From Hydrogenophaga crassostreae (GTDB taxonomy: Bacteria > Pseudomonadota > Gammaproteobacteria > Burkholderiales > Burkholderiaceae_C), in contig NZ_CP017476.1 in the NCBI RefSeq assembly GCF_001761385.1, forward strand, positions 1,663,501 to 1,727,500: DNA of 64,000 nt, given 5' to 3'. The notes beneath the pieces are model-generated. The model was not told the DNA's origin, made no database searches, and was given only the letters and a program-made list of their open reading frames with translations. Shown piece after piece: positions 8,071 through 16,875 of this stretch. The position numbers were made by a program, and so were the translations under genes. How positions within the stretch are numbered: the first letter of the stretch is position 1; each line of letters begins with the position of its first letter.

Positions 8071-9201
8071 ATGAATTGCAGATGGTTTCTTGTGTGCTTG
8101 CTGATGTGGGTTGCGGCAGCGCAGGCTGGCGATCAAGGCGTCACCCCGTCCGAAATCAGACTGGGCTCCTCGCAGGTTTTGTCGGGCCCGTTGGGGCCGC
8201 AGACGGTTCAGTACGGCGAAGGTGCCCGATTGTTGTTTGACTCGGTGAATGCGGCCGGCGGCATTCACGGTCGCAAGATCACGTTCACCAGTCTCGACGA
8301 CGGTTTTGATCCGAAACGAGCCGAGGAAAACACGCGCAAACTGCTGAATGAACAGAAGGTGTTCATGATGTTCAACAGCACAGGGACCGCACAGACTGCC
8401 GCCGTCCTGCCGCTGTTGAAAGAGGCCAGAACCATCCTCTTTGGCCCTGTGACAGGGGCGTCGGGTTTGCGTGAGAACTTCAACCCATACGTGTTCCACG
8501 TTCGGGCCAGTTACGCCATCGAATCGGCTCACATGCTCTCTCAGCTCAAGCGAATCGGCGTCAAGCGTGTGGCAATCTTTTATCCGGATGACGGTTTGGG
8601 CAAGGCCCTGCTGGCGGAAGTCAGAAAGGCGTCGGAGGCTGAAGGGCTGCCGCTGGTGGCAGAGGTCAAGGCCGACGCCGCCTCGCCAGACATGGCGGCG
8701 GCGGCAGCTGCCATTGCCGAGGCCAAGCCTCAGGCGGTCATTGTGGGAACCGCAGGATTGACGTTCACGAATTTCATCAAGGCGGTGCAGGACACCAACA
8801 GCCACCCGGTGTTCTACGGATTTTCGGTCGCCAGTCTCGACCTCATCAAACGCGAACTCAATGACAAGGCGAGGGGAATCGTTCTTGCCCAAATCATGCC
8901 GTCGCTGCGCAACACGACGATTCCCGTGGTGGTTGAATACCTCAAGTTGTTGAAAGCCAGGTCGCCCAAGGCGGTACCCTCGGCTTCGCAATTCGAAGGT
9001 TTTGTTCACGCCCGGCTGCTCGTCGAAGGCCTCAGGCGAACGGGGCGGGACCTGTCCACCGATTCATTCATTCAGACCATGGAAAATGCCAGGGAAATTG
9101 CCTTCGGCCGTTTCACGGCACAGTATTCGCCTCAGTCGCACAACGGCTCCAGCTATGTCGAGCTGGCGATCATTGATGCCCGGGGGCGTTTGCGTTACTG
9201 A
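8071..9201 (+). CDS. ABC transporter substrate-binding protein (branched-chain amino acid type)
   Basis: 376-residue periplasmic binding protein of the LivK/Peripla_BP_6 type. A signal peptide covers residues 1-19 (hydrophobic core WFLVCLLMWVAAAQAG). The mature protein opens with VTPSEIRLGSSQVLSGPLGP and contains the typical AAGGIHGRKITFTSLDDGFDP and YPDDGLGK segments of the two alpha/beta lobes. No permease or ATPase genes sit next to it, so it is an orphan receptor, perhaps for a partner elsewhere or for a two-component sensor. The only neighbours are a dehydrogenase fossil upstream and gcdH converging from the right. Confidence 0.85.
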   Translation: MNCRWFLVCLLMWVAAAQAGDQGVTPSEIRLGSSQVLSGPLGPQTVQYGEGARLLFDSVNAAGGIHGRKITFTSLDDGFDPKRAEENTRKLLNEQKVFMMFNSTGTAQTAAVLPLLKEARTILFGPVTGASGLRENFNPYVFHVRASYAIESAHMLSQLKRIGVKRVAIFYPDDGLGKALLAEVRKASEAEGLPLVAEVKADAASPDMAAAAAAIAEAKPQAVIVGTAGLTFTNFIKAVQDTNSHPVFYGFSVASLDLIKRELNDKARGIVLAQIMPSLRNTTIPVVVEYLKLLKARSPKAVPSASQFEGFVHARLLVEGLRRTGRDLSTDSFIQTMENAREIAFGRFTAQYSPQSHNGSSYVELAIIDARGRLRY

Positions 9202-9373
9202 ACCGGCCAGCCGGGCCGGCGTTCCGGTGACTCGGGGAGCAGGGGCCTGTTTCCGGCTTTCCGCAAAGCCCGAGTGGCGGGACAGTCCGGGGCCGGGTTT
9301 CACCACCGGCCATCGAGCGCGGTTGAGGTTCTCAGGTTGCGCTGTGCTTCAAAGGCCGATTGGGCCTGTCAAT

Positions 9374-9404
9374 CAAGAAGGGCTGCCCATGGCAGCCCTT
9401 CTTG
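9374..9404 (-). terminator. terminator of gcdH
   Basis: Perfect 14-bp stem CAAGAAGGGCTGCC / GGCAGCCCTTCTTG with a three-base loop, 20 bp beyond the gcdH stop. The U-tract on the minus strand is weak (TTCTTGATTG). Confidence 0.75.
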
Positions 9405-9423
9405 TCCGCGGTCGCAAGACCGT

Positions 9424-10614
9424 TCAGTTCGAAAACGCCGCAATGCCCGTGATTGCCCGGCCCAGAATCAGCGCGTGCACATCGTGCGTGCCTTCGTAGG
9501 TGTTGACCACTTCGAGGTTCACCAGATGGCGCGCCACGCCGAACTCGTCGCTGATGCCGTTGCCGCCCATCATGTCGCGCGCCATGCGGGCGATGTCCAG
9601 CGACTTGCCGCAGCTGTTGCGCTTCAGGATGCTGGTGATCTCGACGGCGGCGGTGCCTTCGTCTTTCATGCGGCCCAGGCGCAGGCAGCCCTGCAGGCCC
9701 AGGCTGATTTCGGTCAGCATGTCGGCCAGCTTCTTCTGGATCAGCTGGTTGGCGGCGAGAGGGCGGCCGAATTGCTGGCGGTCCATCACGTATTGGCGGG
9801 CGCGGAAGTAGCAGTCTTCAGCGGCACCCAACGCACCCCAGGCGATGCCGTAGCGCGCGCTGTTGAGGCAGGTGAACGGGCCCTTGAGGCCGCGCACATC
9901 GGGGAAGGCGTTTTCTTCGGGGCAGAACACTTCGTCCATCACGATTTCGCCGGTGATGGAGGCGCGCAGGCCGACTTTGCTGTGGATGGCGGGAGCGCTC
10001 AGCCCCTTGGCGCCTTTGTCCAGAATGAAGCCGCGGATCTGGCCGCCTTCGTCTTTGGCCCAGACCACGAACACGTCAGCGATCGGGCTGTTGGTGATCC
10101 ACATCTTGGCGCCAGAGAGGCTGTAGCCGCCATCCACCTTCTTGGCGCGGGTGACCATGGAGCCGGGGTCGGAGCCGTGGTTGGGTTCGGTCAGGCCGAA
10201 GCAGCCGATCCACTCGCCGGTGGCGAGCTTGGGCAGGTATTTCTGCTTCTGCGCTTCCGAGCCAAATTCGTTGATCGGCACCATGACCAGCGAACTCTGC
10301 ACGCTCATCATCGAGCGGTAGCCCGAGTCCACACGCTCCACTTCGCGCGCCACCAGGCCGTAACACACGTAGTTCAGGCCGCTGCCGCCGTATTGCTCAG
10401 GAATCGTCGGGCCAAGCAGGCCGAGTTCGCCCATCTCGCGAAAGATGGCCACATCGGTCTTCTCGTTGCGGAAGGCGTCGGTCACACGGGGCAACAGCTT
10501 TTCCTGGCAATAGACGCGGGCGGCGTCCTGCACCTGGCGCTCGTCGTCGGTGAGCTGGGCGCTGAGGTGAAAGGGGTCTTCCCAGCTGAAGCTGGCTTTG
10601 GATGAACTGGCCAT
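9424..10614 (-). CDS. gcdH: glutaryl-CoA dehydrogenase
   Basis: FAD-dependent acyl-CoA dehydrogenase that oxidises and decarboxylates glutaryl-CoA to crotonyl-CoA in lysine, tryptophan and benzoate-type degradation. 396 residues from the ATG at 10614, preceded by GGAG. Visible signatures are FGLTEPNHGSDPGSM (FAD/substrate loop), MWITNSPIADVFVVWA, the Arg-containing substrate-binding stretch, and the C-terminal NTYEGTHDVHALILGR with the catalytic Glu. The Y-E-G-T plus the conserved RYGIAWG sequence are those of the GCDH branch rather than short-chain dehydrogenases. Divergent from a LysR gene across a 110-bp region with a LysR-like dyad, the usual GcdR/gcdH arrangement. Confidence 0.93.
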   Translation of the reverse strand: MASSSKASFSWEDPFHLSAQLTDDERQVQDAARVYCQEKLLPRVTDAFRNEKTDVAIFREMGELGLLGPTIPEQYGGSGLNYVCYGLVAREVERVDSGYRSMMSVQSSLVMVPINEFGSEAQKQKYLPKLATGEWIGCFGLTEPNHGSDPGSMVTRAKKVDGGYSLSGAKMWITNSPIADVFVVWAKDEGGQIRGFILDKGAKGLSAPAIHSKVGLRASITGEIVMDEVFCPEENAFPDVRGLKGPFTCLNSARYGIAWGALGAAEDCYFRARQYVMDRQQFGRPLAANQLIQKKLADMLTEISLGLQGCLRLGRMKDEGTAAVEITSILKRNSCGKSLDIARMARDMMGGNGISDEFGVARHLVNLEVVNTYEGTHDVHALILGRAITGIAAFSN

Positions 10615-10687
10615 GTGCGGTGTCTCCGACAGAGTGTTTGAAGAAAAATCTGCAGCCATTGTCGGGTTTTCATGAATAGCTGTCTAA

Positions 10688-10710
10688 TATTGATTGCCGA
10701 TGCATCAATA
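10688..10710. promoter_or_regulatory. LysR-type operator dyad between gcdH and lysR
   Basis: Perfect dyad TATTGAT-N9-ATCAATA lies between the divergent gcdH and lysR genes, 14 bp before the lysR start. Size and symmetry fit a LysR binding site. Confidence 0.6.
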
Positions 10711-10724
10711 CAAAATTTGAATCT

Positions 10725-11648
10725 ATGGAATTCCGCCACCTGCGCTGTTTCACCATCCTGGCCGAAGAGCTGCACTTCGGCCGCGCCGCCCAGCGCCTCG
10801 CCATGACGCAACCACCGCTGTCGCTCAACATCCAGCAGCTGGAGGCTTCGGTGGGCGCGCGGCTGTTTGAGCGCAACAGCCGGGGCGTGAGCCTCACGGC
10901 AGCGGGGGAGGCCTTTTTGCCCAAAGCCGTTGCCTTGCTGGAGCAGGCGGCTCAGGCCGCGCGCGAGGCCCGCGATGTGGGTGAGGGGCTGGCGGGGCAG
11001 TTGCAGATCGGTTTTGCCGGCACCGTGCTGTACCGGGGCCTGCCGCAGATGCTGCGCGACTTTGCTGCCGCCCATCCGCGCTTGCGGCTGGTGTTGCGCG
11101 AGCTCAGCTCGGCCGAGCAACTGGCCGATCTGGTGCGCGACCGGCTCGACCTGGGCTTTGTGCACACCACCCGCGTACCTGCCGGCTTCTCCCAGATTTT
11201 GGTGTCGAGCCAGCCGTTTGTCGCCTGCTTGCCTGCGAACCATGCCAGGGCGAAAAGCAAAACGCTGACGCTGGAGAGCCTGCGCGACGATCCCTTTGCC
11301 ATCGTGATGCGCGCCGTCTCACCCGATTACCACGACCGCATTCTCGCGGCCTGCGCCGATGTAGGCTTCGAACCCGCGCTGGGTTACGAGCTGCGCCATT
11401 GGCTCAGCGTGGTGTCGGTGATCGCGCAGGGGCTGGGCGTGGGGCTGGTGCCGGCCGCCTTGCAGCAAGCGGGCTTGCCTGGCGTGGTCTTTGTGCCGCT
11501 GGCGCGTCCGCTCCTGCCTTACGACACCCATTGCCTGTGGCGCACCGAGCGCGACCAGTCGGCGCTGGGGGCATTTCTGGCCACGGTGCGGGGTGCGGCC
11601 AAACCGGTGCACCATAGCGCCCTGACTTTCAAAGGAGAAAAACCATGA
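10725..11648 (+). CDS. LysR family regulator, probable gcdH activator
   Basis: 307-residue LysR regulator. The helix-turn-helix holds LHFGRAAQRLAMTQPPLSLNIQQLEASVG, here cited only by its parts LHFGRAAQRL and MTQPPLSLNIQQLE, and the effector domain spans about 90-290 with RDRLDLGFVHTT. The PPLS variant of the recognition helix is typical of the BenM/CatM/GcdR branch, which respond to aromatic or dicarboxylic effectors. Divergent from gcdH, so probably its glutarate- or glutaryl-CoA-responsive regulator. Its stop codon overlaps the msrA start (ATGA at 11645-11648). Confidence 0.88.
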   Translation: MEFRHLRCFTILAEELHFGRAAQRLAMTQPPLSLNIQQLEASVGARLFERNSRGVSLTAAGEAFLPKAVALLEQAAQAAREARDVGEGLAGQLQIGFAGTVLYRGLPQMLRDFAAAHPRLRLVLRELSSAEQLADLVRDRLDLGFVHTTRVPAGFSQILVSSQPFVACLPANHARAKSKTLTLESLRDDPFAIVMRAVSPDYHDRILAACADVGFEPALGYELRHWLSVVSVIAQGLGVGLVPAALQQAGLPGVVFVPLARPLLPYDTHCLWRTERDQSALGAFLATVRGAAKPVHHSALTFKGEKP

Positions 11649-12196
11649 GCGAATCAACCAACAACAACACGCAAACCCTTGTTCTGGGTGGTGGCTGCTT
11701 CTGGTGCACCGAAAGCGTTTACAAAAACGTCAAAGGCGTGACCGATGTCGAATCGGGCTACAGCAATGGCCAGGAAACCGCGCCGAGCTACGAAATGGTG
11801 TGCACCGGGCGCACGGGCTGCAACGAAGTGGTGAAACTCGAATACGACCCGGCCCAGATCAGCACCCGCGAGATCCTGGAAATCTTCTTCGTGGTGCACG
11901 ACGCCACCACGCTCAACCGGCAGGGCAACGACACCGGCACCCAATACCGCAGCGGCATTTACTTCACCAGCCCAGAGCAACAGCAAACCGCCCAGGCGCT
12001 GATCGACGAGCTCACCCAAGACGACGCCTTTGGCGCGCCCATCGTCACCGAGCTGTTGCCGCTGGCGCACTACTTCCCCGCCGAGGAATACCACCAGGAC
12101 TTCTTCGAGCGCAACCCGAATCAGGGCTACTGCATGGCCGTGGCCGCGCCCAAGGTGGCGAAATTTCGCAAGACGTTTGCGCGGTTGGCGAAGTGA
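11645..12196 (+). CDS. msrA: peptide-methionine (S)-S-oxide reductase
   Basis: MsrA repairs methionine-S-sulfoxide in proteins using the nucleophilic Cys of the GCFWC motif, present at residues 17-21. The core YDPAQISTREILEIFF and GNDTGTQYRSGIY and EEYHQDFF segments are all typical; length 183 residues is normal for the single-domain cytosolic enzyme. AAGGAG nine bases before the ATG fixes the start, which overlaps the LysR stop by four bases. No msrB domain is fused. Coupling to a LysR gene is probably incidental. Confidence 0.95.
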   Translation: MSESTNNNTQTLVLGGGCFWCTESVYKNVKGVTDVESGYSNGQETAPSYEMVCTGRTGCNEVVKLEYDPAQISTREILEIFFVVHDATTLNRQGNDTGTQYRSGIYFTSPEQQQTAQALIDELTQDDAFGAPIVTELLPLAHYFPAEEYHQDFFERNPNQGYCMAVAAPKVAKFRKTFARLAK

Positions 12197-12354
12197 TAAG
12201 TGGCGTGGTGTTTTCTTGGGCCTCTTGAACTTGCTTGAGCCTACGAAAAGCGCGCGCTTCATGTCGGGGCGTTTGATGTGGACGTGATGAATTGAATGCT
12301 CGTTGAACCGTATGCCTGGCTTGCGTCGGGTTTTCATCATCTGAGGAGGCATGC

Positions 12355-12786
12355 TTGGAAACAACTTGGTCAAACACGCTCGACGGCGTCGACTGGAGCG
12401 AGCTTGAAGCGCTCTACAGAGCCGCGCCGCTTGGGAACAAGAACGCTGCCGATCTCAAGACGGTCTTCACCAACAGCCGCTTTTGCTGTTTCGCCCTGGA
12501 GGGCGATCGAATAATTGGTGCGGGAAGGGTCCTCGCCGACGGTGTCGATTGCGCTTACCTTTGCGACGTGGCGGTATTGCCTCAGTTCCAGGGCACTGGC
12601 CTCGGCAAAGCGATTGTCAAACGGTTGGTGGCGTCTGCTGAGGGACACAAGAAAATCATTCTTTATGCTGTGCCGGGCAAAGAGCCGTTCTATCGAAAGT
12701 TCGGATTCAGGCGCATGTTGACCGCGATGGCGATTTTCGAGAGCGCAGGGCAGGCGGTCGAACGCGGTTACGTGGAAGACGCTTGA
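12355..12786 (+). CDS. GNAT family N-acetyltransferase
   Basis: 143-residue acetyltransferase. Motif A reads LCDVAVLPQFQGTGLGKAIV with the Q/R-x-x-G-x-G/A acetyl-CoA loop, and motif B ends FYRKFGFRRM. The start is an unusual TTG at 12355: AGGAGG lies five bases before it (AGGAGGCATGCTTG), whereas the nearby ATG at 12351 is out of frame. Substrate unknown. Followed 1 bp later by the gamma-glutamylcyclotransferase-like gene, so the two form an operon. Confidence 0.85.
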   Translation: METTWSNTLDGVDWSELEALYRAAPLGNKNAADLKTVFTNSRFCCFALEGDRIIGAGRVLADGVDCAYLCDVAVLPQFQGTGLGKAIVKRLVASAEGHKKIILYAVPGKEPFYRKFGFRRMLTAMAIFESAGQAVERGYVEDA

Positions 12787-12787
12787 T

Positions 12788-13222
12788 ATGCAATTTCTCA
12801 TTTTCGTTTACGGAACCCTGAAAGAGGGTTTCCCCAACTTTCATTTCAACCCCGGCCGCCGCGTGCCCGGCACATACCGAACGCGGCATCCGCTGCCGTT
12901 CTACGTCGTACAGCTGCGCGATGAAGACCGCGCACCGTGGCTGGTGAACAAACCGGGGCAGGGTGTTCAGGTGTCGGGCCAGGTTTTCGAGGTGGATGCG
13001 CCTACCTTGCAATCGATGGACGTGTTCGAAGAGGTCGGCTTGCCCACCGGTTATGTGCGCGTGGCCGTGGAGCTGGAAGCGGTCGACGAAGCGGGCGCGG
13101 TGCTGCACGCCCATGTGTACATGAAAGAAGAACACCAGATGGTCGAGTGCCTGGCCATCGAAGGGCCGTTTGCGGAGTACACGGCCGAACTCGCGGTGGG
13201 CTATCGGTTGGAGCAGGCATAG
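12788..13222 (+). CDS. gamma-glutamylcyclotransferase-like (AIG2 family) protein
   Basis: 144-residue AIG2/GGCT fold protein. The family opening FVYGTLKEGFPNFHF contains the YGTLK glycine loop, and the catalytic-type acid is in MDVFEEVG. Relatives release 5-oxoproline from gamma-glutamyl amines, but most bacterial ones are uncharacterised. It starts one base after the GNAT stop and is likely cotranslated. No RBS is needed beyond the coupled position. Confidence 0.8.
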   Translation: MQFLIFVYGTLKEGFPNFHFNPGRRVPGTYRTRHPLPFYVVQLRDEDRAPWLVNKPGQGVQVSGQVFEVDAPTLQSMDVFEEVGLPTGYVRVAVELEAVDEAGAVLHAHVYMKEEHQMVECLAIEGPFAEYTAELAVGYRLEQA

Positions 13223-13365
13223 ATTCCAGGGATTGACTGCGGCATGATAAATGCGTTGGTCCAGGCATCCCCCTTTCGGGGTACCGTTTGATGGCGCGCA
13301 CTCCGGGACCCTGCCATTGACTTCTACCCTACAAGCGCTCACTCAGGAACCATGAAAGGTCACAC

Positions 13366-13677
13366 ATGGAAACCGTCTATCTGCCGTTGCAAATCGCGCC
13401 GGCCAATCTGAACCAGCCGATCTTGCCCAACTGGTCGTTCAACCTGTTCAACGTGAACATGGGCGCTTCGACCCATGCCGCGATCGAGCAAGAGGCTCTG
13501 CAAACCGTGGGCAGCTACGGCAAGCAGATGGGCCACCTGGCGGAGGCGCTGGAGGTGATCATTGGCAAGCTCCACCTGCTGGAGAGCAAGGAGCTTTCGC
13601 TGTCCGAAAAGGACGCACTGCGCATCTTTCTCGGTGATGTGGCTGCGGTTCGCAAGATCAAGGATTCACACGGGTGA
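13366..13677 (+). CDS. small conserved-looking hypothetical protein
   Basis: 103 residues, no family recognised. The N-terminal third is rich in Pro/Asn (LQIAPANLNQPILPNWSFN) and predicted beta or extended, the rest two long amphipathic helices (about residues 38-70 and 78-98) with a hydrophobic spine. No signal peptide or membrane segment, so cytosolic. The preceding 143 bp contains a short hairpin (CCCCC...GGGG) near 13275 that may end the upstream transcript. Confidence 0.55.
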   Translation: METVYLPLQIAPANLNQPILPNWSFNLFNVNMGASTHAAIEQEALQTVGSYGKQMGHLAEALEVIIGKLHLLESKELSLSEKDALRIFLGDVAAVRKIKDSHG

Positions 13678-13756
13678 GACGGCCTTCGGCGCCTGACCGG
13701 GGCGCCCCGGGTTTCGGGCGGGAGCTTCGCCTGCTCACCGCCAGGGTTTTAACGGA

Positions 13757-14929
13757 TCAGAACGGCAGACCCACGTAGTTCTCTGCCAGCGAACCCAGCG
13801 CCTTTTCCGACGACAGCAGGTATGCCAGATCGGTTTGCTGCAGCTTCTGGTCGTAGCTGATGGCTTCGGGGAAGGTGTGCAGCATGGTGGTCATCCACCA
13901 TGAGAAGCGCTGGGCTTTCCAGACCCTTGCCAAGGCCTTGGCCGAGTAGCCGTCGAGCCCTGTGCTGTCGCCTTGCTGGTAGTGCTGAAGCATGGCGTGG
14001 TACAGGTAGTAGATGTCGGAGGCCGCGCTGTTGAGGCCGCGCGCGCCGGTGGGCGGCACGATGTGGGCAGCGTCGCCGGCGAGAAAGAGCCTGCCATAGC
14101 GCATGGGTTCGGCCACGAAGGAGCGCAGTGGCGCGATGGATTTTTCGATGGACGGGCCGGTCACCAGTTTGGCGGCCAATTCAGCCGGCAGGCGGCGCTT
14201 GAGCTCGGCCCAGAAAGCATCGTCGGACCAGTCTTCCACGTTGTCGGTGAGCGGCACCTGAATGTAGTAGCGGCTCAGCACCTGGGAGCGCAGCGAACAC
14301 AGGGCAAAACCGCGCTCGTGTTTGGCGTAGACCAGTTCGGGTGAGACCGGCGGTGTGCGCGAGAGCACGCCCAGCCAGCCAAACGGATACACCTTTTCGT
14401 ATTCGGTGATCTTGTCTTTGGGGATGGACTTGCGGCTCACACCGTGGAAGCCGTCGGCGCCGATCACAAAGTCGCAATCGATGCGGATGATCTCGTCGCC
14501 ATCCCGGTAGGTGACATATGGCTTGTCGGAGGTGAGATCGTGCGGCTGCACGTCTTCGGCGTTGTGAATCACCTGGCCCTTCATGCGGTCGCGCCCTTCA
14601 TAGAGGTCGCGGGTGAGTTCGGTCTGGCCATAGACCACCACCGAGTTGCCGCCGCTGTGTTTGTGCAGGTCCACGCGGTCAAGCTGGCCTTCGTGAGCGA
14701 TGAAAAAGCCGTCATGGATTTCACCTTCGCGGTCCATGCGCTCACCGCACTGGGCTTCGCGCATGAGCTCGGCAAAGCCGTGTTCCAGCACGCCGGCTCG
14801 AATGCGGCTCAAGACGTATTCGCGGCTCTGGCGCTCCAGCACGATGTTGGCGATGCCTTTGAGGTGCAAGAGCTGGGAGAGCATGAGCCCCGAGGGGCCG
14901 CCGCCGATGATGCAAACGCTGGTTTTCAT
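13757..14929 (-). CDS. pobA: 4-hydroxybenzoate 3-monooxygenase
   Basis: Flavoprotein monooxygenase turning 4-hydroxybenzoate into protocatechuate with NADPH and oxygen. 390 residues, the normal length. Motifs are IIGGGPSGLMLSQLL (FAD Rossmann), FVIGADGFHGVSRKS (DG motif) and RLFLAGDAAHIVPPTGARG (GD motif), and the N-terminal substrate region with QSREYVLSRIRAG typical of PobA. Start at 14929 has GGAGACA upstream. It diverges from the AraC-family gene, the usual pobA-pobR arrangement in the group that uses AraC-type PobR. Product feeds the beta-ketoadipate or 4,5-cleavage route encoded elsewhere. Confidence 0.95.
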   Translation of the reverse strand: MKTSVCIIGGGPSGLMLSQLLHLKGIANIVLERQSREYVLSRIRAGVLEHGFAELMREAQCGERMDREGEIHDGFFIAHEGQLDRVDLHKHSGGNSVVVYGQTELTRDLYEGRDRMKGQVIHNAEDVQPHDLTSDKPYVTYRDGDEIIRIDCDFVIGADGFHGVSRKSIPKDKITEYEKVYPFGWLGVLSRTPPVSPELVYAKHERGFALCSLRSQVLSRYYIQVPLTDNVEDWSDDAFWAELKRRLPAELAAKLVTGPSIEKSIAPLRSFVAEPMRYGRLFLAGDAAHIVPPTGARGLNSAASDIYYLYHAMLQHYQQGDSTGLDGYSAKALARVWKAQRFSWWMTTMLHTFPEAISYDQKLQQTDLAYLLSSEKALGSLAENYVGLPF

Positions 14930-14990
14930 GGTTGTCTCCTGAAGGTGGTTGCGGAGGGTTCCGCTGACAGGCAGTTTGCCGATGCCCAGT

Positions 14991-15034
14991 CCATTCCGGA
15001 ATGGCCGCTTGCGTCGAATACTTGTACGATTCGA
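14991..15034. promoter_or_regulatory. palindromes in pobA/pobR intergenic region
   Basis: A perfect 14-bp palindrome CCATTCCGGAATGG (14991-15004) and a dyad TCGAAT-N9-ATTCGA (15014-15034) lie between pobA and the AraC-type gene; the second ends 3 bp before the probable pobR start at 15037. These are candidate PobR operators. Confidence 0.45.
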
Positions 15035-15036
15035 AC

Positions 15037-15894
15037 ATGCGACAACACGATGGCATCCTCATTTCCAACGGCCTGTTTGGCGAGTCGGCGCAGTTGCCGG
15101 ATGTGATGCACTGCGAGACCATCGCCGCCCGCTCGGCCCTGCATGGCTGGGAGCTGGCGCCGCACAGGCATGGGAAGTTGCACCAGTTGCTGTTGCTGCA
15201 AAAAGGCGAGGGCATCGCCCACCTGGAAGGGCAAAAGGTGGCGCTGGCCGCCAGGAGTCTGGTCAACGTGCCGCCGGGCGACGTGCACGCATTTTCCTTT
15301 GAGCCTGATACGCAGGGCTTTGTGGTCACGCTGGCAGACGAGATGCTGGACGCGATGTTCGCAGGCGTGGGCGATGTGCGCCGCGTGCTCTCGCGCAGCT
15401 TTGTGGGCACGGCGAGTCCGCAGGTGGACGCGGTGATGCGGCAGATCTGGGCCGAGTTCAGTGGCCTTGGCGAAGCGCGGGCGCTGGTGTTGCGAGGTCT
15501 GGGGGCGACGCTGCTGGGGCTGGCCGCACGCATGGCGCACGAGGGCTTGGCGGTCGGGGAAAGTGCGGCGGATTCGGCGCAGATGCGCCGCTTCGAAGCG
15601 CTGATTGAGGCGCACTACCTGGCGCATTGGCGGGTCGCCGACTACGCCAAGGCGCTGGGCATGTCGCCCACCCACCTCAGCCGAATCGCCCGCGCGGCCT
15701 CCGGTGAGCCCGCTTCCAGCCTGATCGGTGCGCGGGTGATTCGCGAAGCCCGGCGCAACCTGGCCTACACGACGCTGGGCGTGGCCACCATCGCCTATGC
15801 ACTGGGCTTTGCCGACCCGGCGCATTTCAGCCGCGTGTTCTCGCGTGCCACGGGCTTGTCACCACGCGCCTTTCGTCAGCAGGTGGGGCACTGA
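15037..15894 (+). CDS. pobR: AraC family transcriptional activator, probable PobR
   Basis: 285 residues from the ATG at 15037; a frame opening at 15001 is less likely. The N-terminal cupin sensor (about residues 15-100) has HRHGKLHQLLLLQKGEG and VNVPPGDVHAF; the C-terminal double helix-turn-helix (about 190-285) contains VADYAKALGMSPTHLSRIAR and IAYALGFADPAHFSRVFSRATG. AraC-type PobR proteins divergently activate pobA in response to 4-hydroxybenzoate. The position directly upstream of pobA with palindromic sites supports this; the name is by context and similarity in architecture. Confidence 0.85.
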   Translation: MRQHDGILISNGLFGESAQLPDVMHCETIAARSALHGWELAPHRHGKLHQLLLLQKGEGIAHLEGQKVALAARSLVNVPPGDVHAFSFEPDTQGFVVTLADEMLDAMFAGVGDVRRVLSRSFVGTASPQVDAVMRQIWAEFSGLGEARALVLRGLGATLLGLAARMAHEGLAVGESAADSAQMRRFEALIEAHYLAHWRVADYAKALGMSPTHLSRIARAASGEPASSLIGARVIREARRNLAYTTLGVATIAYALGFADPAHFSRVFSRATGLSPRAFRQQVGH

Positions 15895-15902
15895 GCAGCC
15901 GC

Positions 15903-16853
15903 TCAGGCGGCGGGGCGTGCCTTCATCGAGGTCAGCAGACGAGGCCAGAGCACGATCACTGCCAGCCCGGCCATCACCAGAGCACCCGCGCCCAGTTTCC
16001 AGGCCGGCAGCGGCTCGCCCAGTGCCAGAGCGGAAGCGCTCATGCCGAACACGGGCACCAGCAGGGCCATGGGCGTGACCTGCGCCGCCGGGTGATGGGA
16101 GAGCAGCCAGTTCCACACGCCGAAGCCAAACAGCGAGTTGCCCACGGCCTGCCAGATGACCGAGGCCCAGGTGAGGGTGCTGGCCTGTTGCAGCGTTTGC
16201 CACATGGCCGAAGGCGGGCCTTCCAGCAACCACGACAGCGCGAACAGCGGTGGCACGGCGAAGACGCTGCTCCAGACCACAAAATGCAGCATGTTCACGC
16301 GCCCGATGGACTTCACGACCAGGTTGGCGCAGGCCCAGAAGAAGCCGGCCATCAACACCAGGGCGATGCCCAGCGCGGTGACGGTGGCGTTCAGGTTGGC
16401 CCCGATCACGCCCAGGCCAGCCACGGCCAGCAGCAGGCCCGCAACCTGGTACCCGCGCACTTTTTCACCCATGAAGAACAGCGACAGGCCGATGGTGAAG
16501 AACACCTGCAATTGCACCACCAGCGAGGCCAGGCCAGGCGAAATGCTGCTGCGGATGGCCAGGAACAGCAGGCCAAACTGGCCCACACCGAGCAGCACGC
16601 CGAAGGCGGCCATCTTGTGCCAGGGCGCCTTGGGTCGCGGGATGAAAAGCAGCCAGGGCAGGGCGGAGAACGCGAAGCGCAGCGTGGCGAACAGAAAGGG
16701 TGGCAAGCCGTCCAGTCCCCAGCGTATGACCACGAAGTTGGTGCCCCATACAAACACGACGGCGAGCGCCAGCAGAAGGTGTTTGATGGGCAATGCGGCT
16801 CCGATGGACAGGTGGGGTCGGGAAAGGGCGAGGGCCCAGTTTAGCCACGCCAT
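15903..16853 (-). CDS. EamA family (drug/metabolite) exporter
   Basis: 316-residue inner-membrane protein with ten predicted transmembrane helices in two EamA repeats, the second beginning near residue 172 after GIALVLMAGFFWACANLV. Members export amino acids, purines or drugs. The PobR gene converges on it from upstream (8 bp between stops), and znuA follows at 23 bp on the same strand, so it might be cotranscribed after znuCBA. The AALPIKHLL region is the true first helix; the first 20 residues may be upstream of the real start. Confidence 0.85.
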   Translation of the reverse strand: MAWLNWALALSRPHLSIGAALPIKHLLLALAVVFVWGTNFVVIRWGLDGLPPFLFATLRFAFSALPWLLFIPRPKAPWHKMAAFGVLLGVGQFGLLFLAIRSSISPGLASLVVQLQVFFTIGLSLFFMGEKVRGYQVAGLLLAVAGLGVIGANLNATVTALGIALVLMAGFFWACANLVVKSIGRVNMLHFVVWSSVFAVPPLFALSWLLEGPPSAMWQTLQQASTLTWASVIWQAVGNSLFGFGVWNWLLSHHPAAQVTPMALLVPVFGMSASALALGEPLPAWKLGAGALVMAGLAVIVLWPRLLTSMKARPAA

Positions 16854-16875
16854 GCTGCCCGCGTGGCTCGCACCC

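Noticed and set aside
9274..10605. A 443-codon frame opposite gcdH
   Set aside because: Shadow frame rich in His/Ala/Gly with no family match.
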